DNA from: Desulfobacteraceae bacterium
Lineage (GTDB): Bacteria; Desulfobacterota; Desulfobacteria; Desulfobacterales; Desulfobacteraceae
Reading direction: 5' to 3'
Assembly (NCBI GenBank): GCA_016743945.1
Contig: JADGFI010000011.1
Location: 62,001 to 126,000, forward strand
DNA length: 64,000 nt
This document shows positions 44,696 through 54,020 of the stretch, in pieces (the stretch's first letter is position 1; every line of letters begins with the position of its first letter). Both the position numbers and the translations under genes were made by a program. Below the pieces are notes generated by a model. The model had not been told where the DNA came from. It was given only the letters and a program-made list of their open reading frames with translations, and ran no database searches.

Positions 44696-44854
44696 TTTGG
44701 GCTCAATTTTGCCGGCATCACGATCCCCACGAAAGCCAGCAGGGTAGGGGCACTGGGTGCCACCCTGCTGGCCGGGTATAATAAAAAACTCAAATTTTGT
44801 GAAATCACCTATACCGATCCGGTGGCCTCCAGGGAAATGGATTTTATTGTGTAA
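44696..44854 (+). pseudogene. Possible C-terminal remnant of a lost gene
   Basis: In one frame, after a stop at 44693-44695, 52 codons read without interruption and include TIPTKASRVGALGATLLAGY and KLKFCEITYTDPVASREMDF before TAA at 44852. The composition looks like real protein, yet there is no start codon or ribosome site, and the 3' end overlaps the cyclase gene on the other strand. Probably the tail of a gene mostly deleted; the family is not recognised. Confidence 0.35.
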
Positions 44855-46404
44855 TGGGGGGTGGGCAGGCTGTAAATAGGAACCGACCTATTTTTGCCCT
44901 TTAGCTTTGTTTCCGGCATCCGGATAAATTCAAAATCTGTTTTTGTTTTTTCAAAAATATCCCCGGACACCAAGATATCGGTTTTAAATTTTTTATTCAT
45001 CCCCTGGATCCGGGAGGCTGTGTTCACCGTATCCCCGATGAGCGAGTAGGCGGTCCGCTCACGGGTGCCGATATTGGCGGCCAGCACCTGGCCCGTGTGA
45101 ATGCCGATGCCATGGTTCAGCCGGGCATATTCCCGCCCTTCAAGTCTATTGTTTAATACATCAAGCCTCGCCCTCATCTCCAGGGCAGCCCGAACAGCAG
45201 CATATTCGTGGCCGTCCATGCCCATGGGAGCCCCGAACACCGCTTCAATCTCATCCCCGATAAATTGGAGTACCAGTCCCTTGTGACGCCTTATACATTG
45301 GGTCATTTCATCCAGATAGGCATTGAGCATGTATACTATGACCGCCGGCGGGGTACTCTCAACCAAGGGGGTAAAATTTCGCAAATCAGCAAATAGGATG
45401 GTGGCCTGCTTGAATTCCCCGTTAAGGGGAATTTCCCCTTTGAGCACCTCATCCCTGACCGATTCTCCCACATACCGCCCAAAAGTCCGGCGGATAAATT
45501 CTTTTTCTTTCAGCCCTTCGGCCATCAAATTCAGGGTTTCACTGGCAAATCCAATCTCGTCCCTGGCATAAACCCTGGCCCTGGCCGTAAAATCCCCTTT
45601 TACCACCCGGGTAAGGGACAGGATAATTTCTTCCACCGGCCTTCTCAGGGTCTCGGAAACCATGAGGGATAAAAAGATCCCCATACCTATAAACACAAGG
45701 CTCTCCAGAGAAATGGCATCCTGGAGCAGGCTGAGCAGGTCGGTTTCGCTCATTTCCCCCTGGGCCTGAATCGTGTGGAACCGATTGATGGTCATATGGA
45801 TAAGAGCCATAGGGACAATGGATACGGCAAAAATCAATGCCCCCAGCCGGGTCCTCAGACTCACGGCCCAGACCCCGGGCACCCGGCTTAGGCCTCCGTC
45901 CGGAAAAAAAATTGGAATCAGATGGTGCTGAATTACATGTTCCACCCAAAAAAAAGCCATGGCCACAGTTATCAGTCCCGTGCAAAAACTCACGGCCAGA
46001 ATATCCGGCATCCCCAGCCACCAGTACAATAGGGAGATACTTGTCCAGACGATCAGGTTAAAAATAACAATAAAGCAGGGTTCATTGAGCAGACGTTTTT
46101 TGGCCGTTGAAAATTGAACAGAATCCTGTGGTTCTCCGGTACGGAAACGGTATAAACATTTTCGTATGGGCCGCTCATACCAGATAATAATCAAAGCATT
46201 GACAAGTATCCACACCCCTCCCACAATGTCATCCACTTCATTAAAGAAGAAGAGGGTCCCGTCTAAAAATGCTGGCGCCCGGTGATAAAGGAAAGCATCG
46301 GCCATGGCGTTGCCCACGGCATTGGCAATGAGATTGCTCATCAGGACGGCATTGGCCAGGTGGTAATACCGGAGCTTGTTTTGAATTGGGGAATCAGCCG
46401 TCAT
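44809..46404 (-). CDS. Class III adenylate/guanylate cyclase with membrane and HAMP domains
   Basis: 531 residues: about six membrane helices in the first 240 residues, a HAMP domain (about 245-300, LRRPVEEIILSLTRVVKGDF), and a class III cyclase domain (about 325-505). Metal-binding FADLRNFT, the QFIGDEIEAVFGAP dimer-arm region and YSLIGDTVNTASRIQGM are present, so it is likely active. Makes cAMP (or cGMP) from the inner membrane in response to an unknown signal. Lies alone, divergent from marR across 545 nt. Confidence 0.9.
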   Translation of the reverse strand: MTADSPIQNKLRYYHLANAVLMSNLIANAVGNAMADAFLYHRAPAFLDGTLFFFNEVDDIVGGVWILVNALIIIWYERPIRKCLYRFRTGEPQDSVQFSTAKKRLLNEPCFIVIFNLIVWTSISLLYWWLGMPDILAVSFCTGLITVAMAFFWVEHVIQHHLIPIFFPDGGLSRVPGVWAVSLRTRLGALIFAVSIVPMALIHMTINRFHTIQAQGEMSETDLLSLLQDAISLESLVFIGMGIFLSLMVSETLRRPVEEIILSLTRVVKGDFTARARVYARDEIGFASETLNLMAEGLKEKEFIRRTFGRYVGESVRDEVLKGEIPLNGEFKQATILFADLRNFTPLVESTPPAVIVYMLNAYLDEMTQCIRRHKGLVLQFIGDEIEAVFGAPMGMDGHEYAAVRAALEMRARLDVLNNRLEGREYARLNHGIGIHTGQVLAANIGTRERTAYSLIGDTVNTASRIQGMNKKFKTDILVSGDIFEKTKTDFEFIRMPETKLKGKNRSVPIYSLPTPHYTIKSISLEATGSV

Positions 46405-46884
46405 CTTTAGGTCCTTTTCAATAAATCTCCTATTTATTGACCATAACCCAAAGCTTGTAAAGGAAAAACATAGGACCCAGCCACTCTCCCCTCATTTTAA
46501 TCGTTTTCAAGAAACAATCGATTTCGAAAGAACGGCAAACTGCCTTTACCCGCCCCTTAGTGACTTTCTGGCATCTATCCTTGATTCATGTATTGTATTG
46601 TCGGTTTGGTGACTTCATTTTTTTACAAATTTTTTATGCAATGTTGGGGTTTAAATTAAATGAAACAAAGGTGCCCTGCTGCAACAAGAGAACAATTTAA
46701 TGCCAGCGATCCATAACACGGTACCAACTCCAATGGTTGCCTACTCAGGACCGCTAAAAGGAAAAAAGTGGAAAAACAAGCTCATCAACCAAGGGATTCA
46801 CAAAATTTTCCTTAATTTAAACAAAAAAATTATTGGTATTTTTTTTCATATTCTATAATTTTTTTTATAAGTTGATCATTCCGC
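46405..46884. other. Intergenic region without a supported gene
   Basis: AT-rich spacer between the cyclase and marR genes. A 50-codon plus-strand frame from ATG 46700 has no good ribosome site and no recognisable sequence, so I leave it unannotated. Nothing else is seen before the marR promoter. Confidence 0.5.
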
Positions 46885-46928
46885 TTGACATATACAACGA
46901 ATATCATTATGTTTTTAATTCGAATTAA
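46885..46928 (+). promoter_or_regulatory. marR promoter with palindromic operator
   Basis: TTGACA (46885-46890), 17-nt spacer, TATGTT (46908-46913), start near 46920. TTAATTCGAATTAA (46915-46928) is a perfect 14-bp palindrome sitting on the start, as expected for MarR autorepression. Confidence 0.65.
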
Positions 46929-46949
46929 TTACCAGGATTTGGAGGTCTA

Positions 46950-47399
46950 ATGACAGACGAAAAAATAGCAAAAGATCAGATTAATCAGTTTAACCAGGCT
47001 TTCCATAAACTTTGGTTTAAACTCATGACCAGCAGGCCGGAATCAAAATCAAAAAAACTTAAAGGACTGACCTTTTCAGATATTCATGTCATAAGCATGG
47101 CCTATGAAGAGCCTGATATCATCCTCAAGGATATCAGGGAAAAACTCAGGCTCCCGCAAACTACTTTGAGCAGCATTGTGGCCAAACTGGAAAAAAAAGA
47201 ATTTCTTCAAAGAATTATCAATCCCAGGGATTACAGATCCTTTTCCCTTAAAATCACAAACAAAGGAAAAGAGATGATGGATGCCCATATGAAACTGGAT
47301 CAACAGCAGAACAGTCATATCCTTGCGTCCCTTGAACCTGGTGAAAGACAGGAGTTTATCCGATTGTTTGCCAAGGTTGCTGATAAATTTAATTTTTGA
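46950..47399 (+). CDS. MarR-family regulator
   Basis: 149 residues with the MarR winged helix (IREKLRLPQTTLSSIVAKLEKKEFLQRIINPRDYRSFSL in several segments; the DNA-reading part is LPQTTLSSIVAKLEKK and the wing NPRDYRS). Perfect GGAGGT 3 nt before ATG. Probably represses itself and perhaps the methyltransferase and molybdoenzyme genes downstream; the ligand is unknown. Confidence 0.9.
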   Translation: MTDEKIAKDQINQFNQAFHKLWFKLMTSRPESKSKKLKGLTFSDIHVISMAYEEPDIILKDIREKLRLPQTTLSSIVAKLEKKEFLQRIINPRDYRSFSLKITNKGKEMMDAHMKLDQQQNSHILASLEPGERQEFIRLFAKVADKFNF

Positions 47400-47565
47400 T
47401 TCAAAGCCTAAAAAATGAAGTGCTGCTCTTTTAAATAAAAATCGTGTCGGATATATTTTTTTACAATAATATAACGAAATTAGAATAAAAATTATATCAA
47501 ACATAACTAATAGCAATAAGTATTAGATAAGACATAGAACAATACAATAAAATGGAGAAAATCAA

Positions 47566-48012
47566 ATGAATAACCCCATCACGTTCCCGCCTTTTTACTT
47601 TTTCAGCGTCATTATATTAAATTTTGTATTTTATTTTATATTCCCGGAATTTAACAAAATTTGTTTTCCCTATAATCTTGCCGGGATACCAGCCATTATC
47701 GGTGGATTCTATATATCTAACAAGAGTTCAAATCTCTTCACTAAAAGCAAAACAACCTTCCGGTTAGAAGAACCATCTGTGTTTGTACAGAGTGATTTTT
47801 ATAAAATCACCAGAAACCCAATGTATTTAGGTGGCCTGATTCTTATTTTTGGACAGACAATATTAATGACGAACTTGATTTCATTAATTAACCCTGTATT
47901 GTTTTTTCTCTGTATAAATTATTTATGCATTCTGCCTGAAGAGGCCATAATGGAAAAAACCTTTGGAGCAAATTATGTCAAATACAAACAACGCGTAAGG
48001 CGCTGGTTGTAA
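47566..48012 (+). CDS. Isoprenylcysteine carboxyl methyltransferase-family membrane protein
   Basis: 148 residues with four membrane helices and the ICMT/PEMT-type C-terminal signature: TRNPMYLGGLI, then ILPEEAIMEKTFGANYVKYKQRVRRW. Such small bacterial proteins are putative SAM-dependent membrane methyltransferases of unknown substrate. The gene lies between marR and the molybdoenzyme gene on the same strand. Confidence 0.82.
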   Translation: MNNPITFPPFYFFSVIILNFVFYFIFPEFNKICFPYNLAGIPAIIGGFYISNKSSNLFTKSKTTFRLEEPSVFVQSDFYKITRNPMYLGGLILIFGQTILMTNLISLINPVLFFLCINYLCILPEEAIMEKTFGANYVKYKQRVRRWL

Positions 48013-48105
48013 ACCTATTCAGGGCTGATGCTTCACATACAATTTTATCACAAGATATCTCTCTGCAAAAAACCATCTTCAAGGACGAATACAAAGGAGT
48101 ATAAT

Positions 48106-50502
48106 ATGAGCCTTAATTGCGAAAAAAAAATAATAGTATCAAAAAAAATCCGAACCTATTGCGCCCAGTGTTTCAGTAATTGCCCGGTCGTGGCACACAT
48201 TGAAAACGACAGATTCACCCGGGTGACACCTGACAGGGAACATCAATTTTACAGGCCGCTTTGCCCCAAGGGGCTTGCCGGGCCACAAATGGTCTATAAC
48301 AAGGAAAGACTTGAATATCCGGTTGAGCGCACCAATCCTAAAGGGGCTGCTGATCCGGGCTGGAAGCGCATAAGCTGGGAAAAAGCCCTGGATATGGTTG
48401 GCGATAAAATGAAAAAGATTAAGGCCCTGTACGGGCCCGAGGCATTTGTTTTTTCCCAGACCAATGTTTCCTCACCTTTGTGGGAGATCACATCCTTCAT
48501 ACGGCGGTTATCCAACCTTTACGGCACCCCCAATCATATGACCACAACCCACATCTGCAACTGGCACAGGGATAATGGCTCGGCTTTTACCTTTGGCAAA
48601 CCTGGAGATGACTTTGCGGCAGGCTGGCCGGATTTTAAAAACAGTAAATGCATTCTCATCTGGGGCCATAATCCCGGTGCCACATTCAATGCCTTTAACT
48701 TTCGGATCAAGGCAGCACAAAAAAAAGGGGCAAAATTAATTGTTATTGACCCGCGAAGAACTGATATTGCAGCCAGGGCAGATCTCTGGCTTCAAGTCAA
48801 ACCGGGAACGGACGGGGCACTGGCTCTGGGCATGATCCATCTCATGCTCAAGCATGGATTATTCAATGATAGTTTTGTACGAAACTGGACCAATGCACCT
48901 TTATTGGTAAGAAGCGATACCCAAAATCTGCTGCAAGTCTCTTGCGTTGATCCTGCAAAAAAAAACCAGGGCCTGTTTTATTTGATAGATTCTGCCGGCA
49001 ATATCCCTGTTCCCTACATACCGGGATCAAACATTGATTTTACCCCATGCCTTGAAGGCCGCGGCAGTATAAAACTTGCAGATGGTAAAATCATTGAATA
49101 TAAAACAGTCTTTACCCTGCTCAAAGAATCTGCGGCAATGTATACGCCCCAATTTGTCGAACAGCACACATCCATTCCCAAGGGGCTTTTGGAAGAAATG
49201 GTTCGCATGTTTGCAGAAAACAGCCCGGCATGCTGGTATTCGTTCAACGGGGTGGAGCAGAACATGAATGCAACCCAGACGAATCGGGCCATATGCACCT
49301 TTTATGCACTTACCGGAGACTATGACAAAAAGGGTGGCAATACCATACATTCCATTCTACCTCCCATGGCCTATCCGTTTGGCTTTGAGTTTGTCACTCC
49401 TGAAATGTTTAAAAAAAATCTGGCCATTTCCGAACATCCCCTCGGGCCGGCTGGCTCCTTGATGGCTGTTCCGCCCTACCTTGTATGCAAAGCCATTGAA
49501 AATGCCGATCCCTACCAGGTTAGAGGACTTATTGTCTTTGGCGCAAATACTGTCTGCGCCAATCCGGACAGCAAAATGATGGCAAGGGCACTCAAAAAAC
49601 TTGAGTTCCATGTCCATGTTGATCTCACGATTAATCCGACCGCAGAATTTGCCGACATCATCCTGCCTTCAGCAAGCTTCTGGGAAACAGGCCGCATCGG
49701 CTACCCCCTTGATTTTCAAGATAACAACCAGATCTTGCAGTGGAGGGAACCTGCAGCCGAGCCCCAGGGTGAAAGCAAGGATGAGTTGTGGATCATTTTT
49801 GAGCTTGCAAAACGGCTCGGATTTGCTGATAAATTTTGGAACCAAAGCATTGAGAAAGCCTTTGAAGCAATGCTTGAGCCCACAAAGATCAAGCTTGTGG
49901 ATTTGAAAAAAGCTGACGGAGGGATTCTGATACAAGCCCCCCTTGAGTATCAAAAATACAAAAAAAATGGCTTTGGCAGCATGTCCGGCCGTATAGAACT
50001 TTTTTCCCAGCATTTAAAGGAGATCGGACAGTCGCCTCTGCCTGAATGGAAAAACCCCTATGAAATTTTTGAGAAAGCTGGAATCGACAAAAATAAATAC
50101 CCTTTTATTCTTATCAATTCCAAATTACGGGGATATTGCCATTCCCAGCACAGAGCAATACCATCTTTGAGAAAACTAAACCCTTGTCCTTTTTTGGAAA
50201 TAAACCAGGACAAGGCAGAGAAAATGGGGATTGCACAACAAGAACAGATAATTATAGAAACCGTCCATGGTAAAATCACCATGGAAGCCAGGCTGATCAA
50301 CGGTATTGCGCCGAATGTGGTCTGCACCCAGCACGGATGGTGGCAGGCATGCACAGAACTTGGCCTGCCCGGGCATGATATTTACTCATCCCAGGGCCCG
50401 AATGTTAATCTTTTATACACGAATGACTTTACAGATCCCATAAGCGGATCTGTTCATATGCGGGGCTTTCCCTGTAATATCAGGAAGAAATTATCGGTTT
50501 AA
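48106..50502 (+). CDS. Molybdopterin oxidoreductase of the DMSO-reductase family
   Basis: 798 residues. N-terminal [4Fe-4S] site C19, C22, C26, C53 (CxxCxxxCx26C), the THICNWHRD stretch with C151 as probable Mo/W ligand, bis-MGD-binding GHNPGATFNAFNFR and VIDPRRTDIAARADLW, and a C-terminal molydopterin-dinucleotide domain (HSQHRAIPSLRKLNPCPFLEIN). No Tat signal, so cytoplasmic, and no electron-transfer subunit gene beside it; this recalls acetylene-hydratase-like and single-subunit members. Substrate unknown. ATG at 48106 has AAAGGAG 6 nt upstream; an earlier in-frame ATG at 48028 lacks one. Confidence 0.9.
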   Translation: MSLNCEKKIIVSKKIRTYCAQCFSNCPVVAHIENDRFTRVTPDREHQFYRPLCPKGLAGPQMVYNKERLEYPVERTNPKGAADPGWKRISWEKALDMVGDKMKKIKALYGPEAFVFSQTNVSSPLWEITSFIRRLSNLYGTPNHMTTTHICNWHRDNGSAFTFGKPGDDFAAGWPDFKNSKCILIWGHNPGATFNAFNFRIKAAQKKGAKLIVIDPRRTDIAARADLWLQVKPGTDGALALGMIHLMLKHGLFNDSFVRNWTNAPLLVRSDTQNLLQVSCVDPAKKNQGLFYLIDSAGNIPVPYIPGSNIDFTPCLEGRGSIKLADGKIIEYKTVFTLLKESAAMYTPQFVEQHTSIPKGLLEEMVRMFAENSPACWYSFNGVEQNMNATQTNRAICTFYALTGDYDKKGGNTIHSILPPMAYPFGFEFVTPEMFKKNLAISEHPLGPAGSLMAVPPYLVCKAIENADPYQVRGLIVFGANTVCANPDSKMMARALKKLEFHVHVDLTINPTAEFADIILPSASFWETGRIGYPLDFQDNNQILQWREPAAEPQGESKDELWIIFELAKRLGFADKFWNQSIEKAFEAMLEPTKIKLVDLKKADGGILIQAPLEYQKYKKNGFGSMSGRIELFSQHLKEIGQSPLPEWKNPYEIFEKAGIDKNKYPFILINSKLRGYCHSQHRAIPSLRKLNPCPFLEINQDKAEKMGIAQQEQIIIETVHGKITMEARLINGIAPNVVCTQHGWWQACTELGLPGHDIYSSQGPNVNLLYTNDFTDPISGSVHMRGFPCNIRKKLSV

Positions 50503-50517
50503 CCTAAAAAATATCTA

Positions 50518-50872
50518 TCACCCTGCTTGGGTAACATATAATACAAATGAAACCGATTTACCTTCCATTTGAAAATTATCAGCTACAAATTCTAATTTTT
50601 TTAACAAATTAAAATTATTAGCTTCAATCACATTCAGTATATATTGCTGACTATGTTTATATGTAATAAGACCCTTCTTGCTCCTCGGATTCTCGACAAT
50701 TTGAGGTGCAGATGGATCTTTGTTCTCTTGAATAATAAATGCCTATATCTAAAATTTTATCTTTCATTTGAATATACTCAAATATCATCCCGAACAAAAC
50801 TTCAGAACCATACCAATTTTGTTTCTTCACAAGACCATCATATCGGGATGCAAACTCGTTATTAAAAAACAT
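50518..50872 (-). pseudogene. Decayed SAM-dependent methyltransferase gene
   Basis: The first 45 codons (MFFNNEFASRYDGLVKKQ to KDKILDIGI, the start of a SAM-binding motif I) are intact. At about 50738 the frame breaks and the rest of motif I and the middle of the enzyme are missing. In another frame a typical methyltransferase C-terminus follows (LITYKHSQQYILNVIEA, then SVSFVLYVTQAG and stop at 50518). About half of a normal 230-residue protein remains. It overlaps the upstream methyltransferase stop by one base (TAATG), so it was once the second gene of that operon. Confidence 0.8.
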
Positions 50873-51522
50873 TATCCCACCTCACTTACAGGGCAAGCAA
50901 CGATGTACCCCAATACCATACTATTTGAATATTTTTCATGTTCTATTACAACAACATCTCTCTTCTTTATTTCAAAACCACAATTGCAAATTAATTCACA
51001 AAGACTGTCACAAGTAAATAAATGGTGAGATTTATGACCAGATTTTAATGACCATTTTTGATAGTTCTTTAAATTTTCTTTGGTTTGAGCGTGACAATAC
51101 GTCGGTGCAACAAGAAACCCTGTCGACTTGATAACACGCCTTGCTTCAATCAACGCTAAATCTGGCGTTTTCATAACATGGAGAGAATTCAAAATTACGA
51201 TTGCGTCAAAAATATGATTGGAATAGTCAAGTTCATATGCACTTTTTGTATGAAATGAAATATTTGTAATATTTGATTCATCTGCTTTTTTTTGTGCCAT
51301 AGAGATCATTTTCGATTCCAAATCTATGGCATCAACTTGTTTAACATATTTTGCCAATTCAAGTGAGACAACACCAGTTCCGGCGGCAATGTCTAAAACA
51401 CGGCCTGTATGCCCTATATCATTTTTAATTCTATTTACTATAGTTTCTATGTCTTGGTTTGTGTTTTTGTCGAATTCTGATGCATTTTTTGACCAGTATG
51501 AATTATTTTTATGTGATTGCAA
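50872..51522 (-). CDS. Class I SAM-dependent methyltransferase
   Basis: 216 residues with motif I VLDIAAGTGVVSLELA, the acidic VDAIDLESKMI, and FDAIVILNSLHVM; UbiE/small-molecule type. Substrate unknown. Unlike its surroundings the gene and its neighbours (50.5-52.4 kb) are notably AT-rich, which may signal transfer. Its last codons overlap the decayed methyltransferase gene. Confidence 0.85.
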   Translation of the reverse strand: MQSHKNNSYWSKNASEFDKNTNQDIETIVNRIKNDIGHTGRVLDIAAGTGVVSLELAKYVKQVDAIDLESKMISMAQKKADESNITNISFHTKSAYELDYSNHIFDAIVILNSLHVMKTPDLALIEARRVIKSTGFLVAPTYCHAQTKENLKNYQKWSLKSGHKSHHLFTCDSLCELICNCGFEIKKRDVVVIEHEKYSNSMVLGYIVACPVSEVG

Positions 51523-51577
51523 ATCTACCTCCGTTTTCTCGTTTTTCTTTCCAGGCCAACCCCATTTTTTTGGATGA

Positions 51578-52405
51578 TTAGGTGTGATTTTTATCTAAGA
51601 AATCAAGTACAAATGCATTAAAAAATTCTGGGTTATCTCTGTGCATTCCATGGGATGCATTATTAATTGTCACTTTTTGATAATTTATTAAACAGGTTTC
51701 AAGTTTTTCATGCATCATTGCGTATATGCGTGGACTTTTTTCACCCGTTATGAGCATAATAGGATTATCAATTCTTTTTACATCCTCACAAGTTAATGCC
51801 TCCTGGGCATCCATTATCAGGCTCTTTAAAGACCCTGCATTATCTCGACGAATTTGTTTGTCAGCTTCAGAAAATTTTCCCCAAGTCCCGGGAACGCTTA
51901 CTGAGTTTGTAAAAACTTCCAGTCCTTTATCCAGATCTCCAACATTTATAAATTCAAGTGCTTTCCTTACAATTTCATTTCGCTTTTCGATCTCTTCAGT
52001 AACTTCTGAATTCATCAATAAAAATTTATTAAAGGGAGCCGGGTCAGCAAGCACTGCCGTTCGAAATAGATCAGGATGAGCCGTTATCATTTTCAAAATG
52101 ACTGCCCCACCGCGAGAATGCCCGATTAAGTGTACAGGGCCCGCATTTAAATTTTTTATAAAAACAGAAAGATCGTCTGCATGTTGTCGTATGGAAAAGT
52201 CACCCCCTTCACCAGACCAAGGTTCTGGGTAACAATGACGCAAACTCAAGGCAAGAGTTCGGTATTTTTTGCTGAAAAATTCTACCTGAGTTCCCCAGGA
52301 ACGATAATCACTGAGAGAACCGTGAACTAACACCAAAGGAATTCCATTGCCGCGATCTATATAGCTAATTTCATAATCATTGGCTGTGATTGTCTTTAAT
52401 GCCAT
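51578..52405 (-). CDS. Alpha/beta hydrolase
   Basis: 275 residues of the alpha/beta-hydrolase fold: oxyanion VHGSLSDYRSWG, nucleophile S97 in GHSRGG, and the catalytic His in NNASHGMHRDNP. Acts on an ester, thioester or C-C bond; the substrate is unknown. No signal peptide. GGAAG upstream of the ATG. Lies 55 nt before the methyltransferase gene and may be co-transcribed with it. Confidence 0.85.
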   Translation of the reverse strand: MALKTITANDYEISYIDRGNGIPLVLVHGSLSDYRSWGTQVEFFSKKYRTLALSLRHCYPEPWSGEGGDFSIRQHADDLSVFIKNLNAGPVHLIGHSRGGAVILKMITAHPDLFRTAVLADPAPFNKFLLMNSEVTEEIEKRNEIVRKALEFINVGDLDKGLEVFTNSVSVPGTWGKFSEADKQIRRDNAGSLKSLIMDAQEALTCEDVKRIDNPIMLITGEKSPRIYAMMHEKLETCLINYQKVTINNASHGMHRDNPEFFNAFVLDFLDKNHT

Positions 52406-52543
52406 CGGTAACTTCCAATTACAATATAATTTTATTTATATTAATCTTCATTGCTGATTTTATGGTAAGTTGTTATCAGCTTGAAGGTGCTGACGAATTG
52501 ATAACAGGTTAATAGAATCCTTTGTAGCAATCCTAAACAGCTT

Positions 52544-53314
52544 TTAAAATTTTCCTAAAAATTGGCGCAAACGGTCTGATTTCGGATTATCCATGATCTG
52601 TTCTGGCGGCCCCTGCTCCTCAATGCGCCCGTTGTCCAGAAAAATCAAATGACTTGATATTTCCCGTGCAAGTGACATCTCATGGGTCACCATCACCATG
52701 GTCCGGTTTTCTGTAGCAAGCTTTCGAATAACCTCCACCACTTCGCTCACCAGCTCCGGGTCAAGAGCAGAAGTGGGCTCGTCAAACAGCATGACACTAG
52801 GCTGCATGGCAAGAGCCCGGGCAATGGCCACCCGTTGCTGCTGACCGCCTGAAAGCTGGGATGGATACTGGTCCCGCTTTTCGAGAATTCCGACCTTTTC
52901 CATCAACTCTTCGGCTTGGGCAACAGCCTGCTTTCGCTGACATTTCAGAACGTATATGGGACCTTCAATGATATTTTCCAGAACCGTGCGGTGATCCCAT
53001 AAATTAAAGTTCTGGAATACCATACCCAGACGGGACCTCAAGCAAAGCAGCTGTTTTTTGTTCAGGGGATATTGCCGGCCGTCCTTGTCCTGCCGGGTCT
53101 CAATGACTTCTCCGGCAAGGATGATCTGCCCCGAGTCGGGTTTTTCCAGGTAATTGATACACCGAAGCAGGGTACTTTTGCCCGATCCGCTGCTTCCAAT
53201 GATGGAGATCACATCGCCGGAACGGGCATCAAAAGATACCCCCTTGAGCACTTTGCTCTTGCCAAATGTTTTGTGGATATCCCTGACAGACAAGGCTATT
53301 TCATCGGTTTGCAT
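52544..53314 (-). CDS. Polar amino acid ABC transporter ATPase
   Basis: 256 residues, HisP/GlnQ type: Walker A GSSGSGKST, Q-loop, signature LSGGQQQRVAIARALAMQP, Walker B VMLFDEPTSALDPE and the H-switch VTHEMSLAREIS. It powers the permease pair encoded just upstream. Last gene of the operon; a loose TGTTATCA/TGATAACA inverted repeat lies 38-73 nt downstream at 52471-52506. Confidence 0.95.
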   Translation of the reverse strand: MQTDEIALSVRDIHKTFGKSKVLKGVSFDARSGDVISIIGSSGSGKSTLLRCINYLEKPDSGQIILAGEVIETRQDKDGRQYPLNKKQLLCLRSRLGMVFQNFNLWDHRTVLENIIEGPIYVLKCQRKQAVAQAEELMEKVGILEKRDQYPSQLSGGQQQRVAIARALAMQPSVMLFDEPTSALDPELVSEVVEVIRKLATENRTMVMVTHEMSLAREISSHLIFLDNGRIEEQGPPEQIMDNPKSDRLRQFLGKF

Positions 53315-53315
53315 T

Positions 53316-54020
53316 TTATTCCAGTCCTTTTCGAAAGCGGGTCAGCCGTTTCTCCATTGGCCGCATTATATTGGTCAACACCACAACCACGGCAAAATAG
53401 ACAAGACCACATGCGATCAGCGGTTCATAGATCTGAAGGCTTTGACGCTGAATCATCCGGGCAATGCCCATTAATTCAAGAACGGTAATTGTGGAGGCCA
53501 GGGCCGTGGATTTCAATAAAATAATGATATCGCTGATCAATATTGGCAGGCAGTTGCAAAACGCCAGGTGCAGACGGACCCGCCATAAAATTTGAAACCG
53601 GGTCATACCAATTGCCTCGGCCGCCTCGATTTGTCCTTTGGGTATTGCCTGGATCGCCCCCCGCAAAACTTCCGCATTGTAGGCGGCCTGGTTCATGCTG
53701 TAGGCAAACAAAGCAAAGGTCAGGCCCTCGCGCAGATAGGGCCACAAAAAACTATGGCGCACCCAGGTGCCAGGCATTAACTGGCCCAACCCGTAATAGA
53801 TCAGGTAAAGCTGGACCAGAAGGGGGGTGCCCCGCATGACAAACATAAAGGCATAGGCCGGCCATGACAGCAACGGCTGTCCTGACAGCCGGGCAAGGGC
53901 CAGAATCGTACCGAAAACAAGGCCGAAAACCCCTGCCACCAGGGTCAGCACCAGAGTGAGGGGCGCTGCTGCCAGCAAGTCCGGGAGCCAATGGACCACA
54001 TTTCCCAGGAATGTCATCAT
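53316..54020 (-). CDS. Polar amino acid ABC transporter permease (HisM type)
   Basis: 234 residues, five membrane helices, with the family start VMRGTPLLVQLYLIYYGLGQ and the EAA loop QIEAAEAIGMTRFQILWRV. Pairs with the second permease. Overlaps that gene by 4 nt and is 1 nt from the ATPase gene. Confidence 0.93.
   Translation of the reverse strand: MMTFLGNVVHWLPDLLAAAPLTLVLTLVAGVFGLVFGTILALARLSGQPLLSWPAYAFMFVMRGTPLLVQLYLIYYGLGQLMPGTWVRHSFLWPYLREGLTFALFAYSMNQAAYNAEVLRGAIQAIPKGQIEAAEAIGMTRFQILWRVRLHLAFCNCLPILISDIIILLKSTALASTITVLELMGIARMIQRQSLQIYEPLIACGLVYFAVVVVLTNIMRPMEKRLTRFRKGLE

Noticed and set aside
46560..46590. TGGCATC...TTGA as a sigma-54 promoter upstream of marR
   Set aside because: No GC at the right distance from GG; a good sigma-70 promoter lies nearer the gene.
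46700..46860. Roughly 50-codon plus-strand frame between the cyclase and marR genes
   Set aside because: Weak ribosome site, low-complexity Lys/Ile/Phe-rich C-terminal half, no recognisable motif.
52471..52506. TGTTATCA/TGATAACA inverted repeat as the terminator of the ABC operon
   Set aside because: The loop is 20 nt and no T tract follows; an alternative TCAGC/GCTGA pairing competes, so no call was made.
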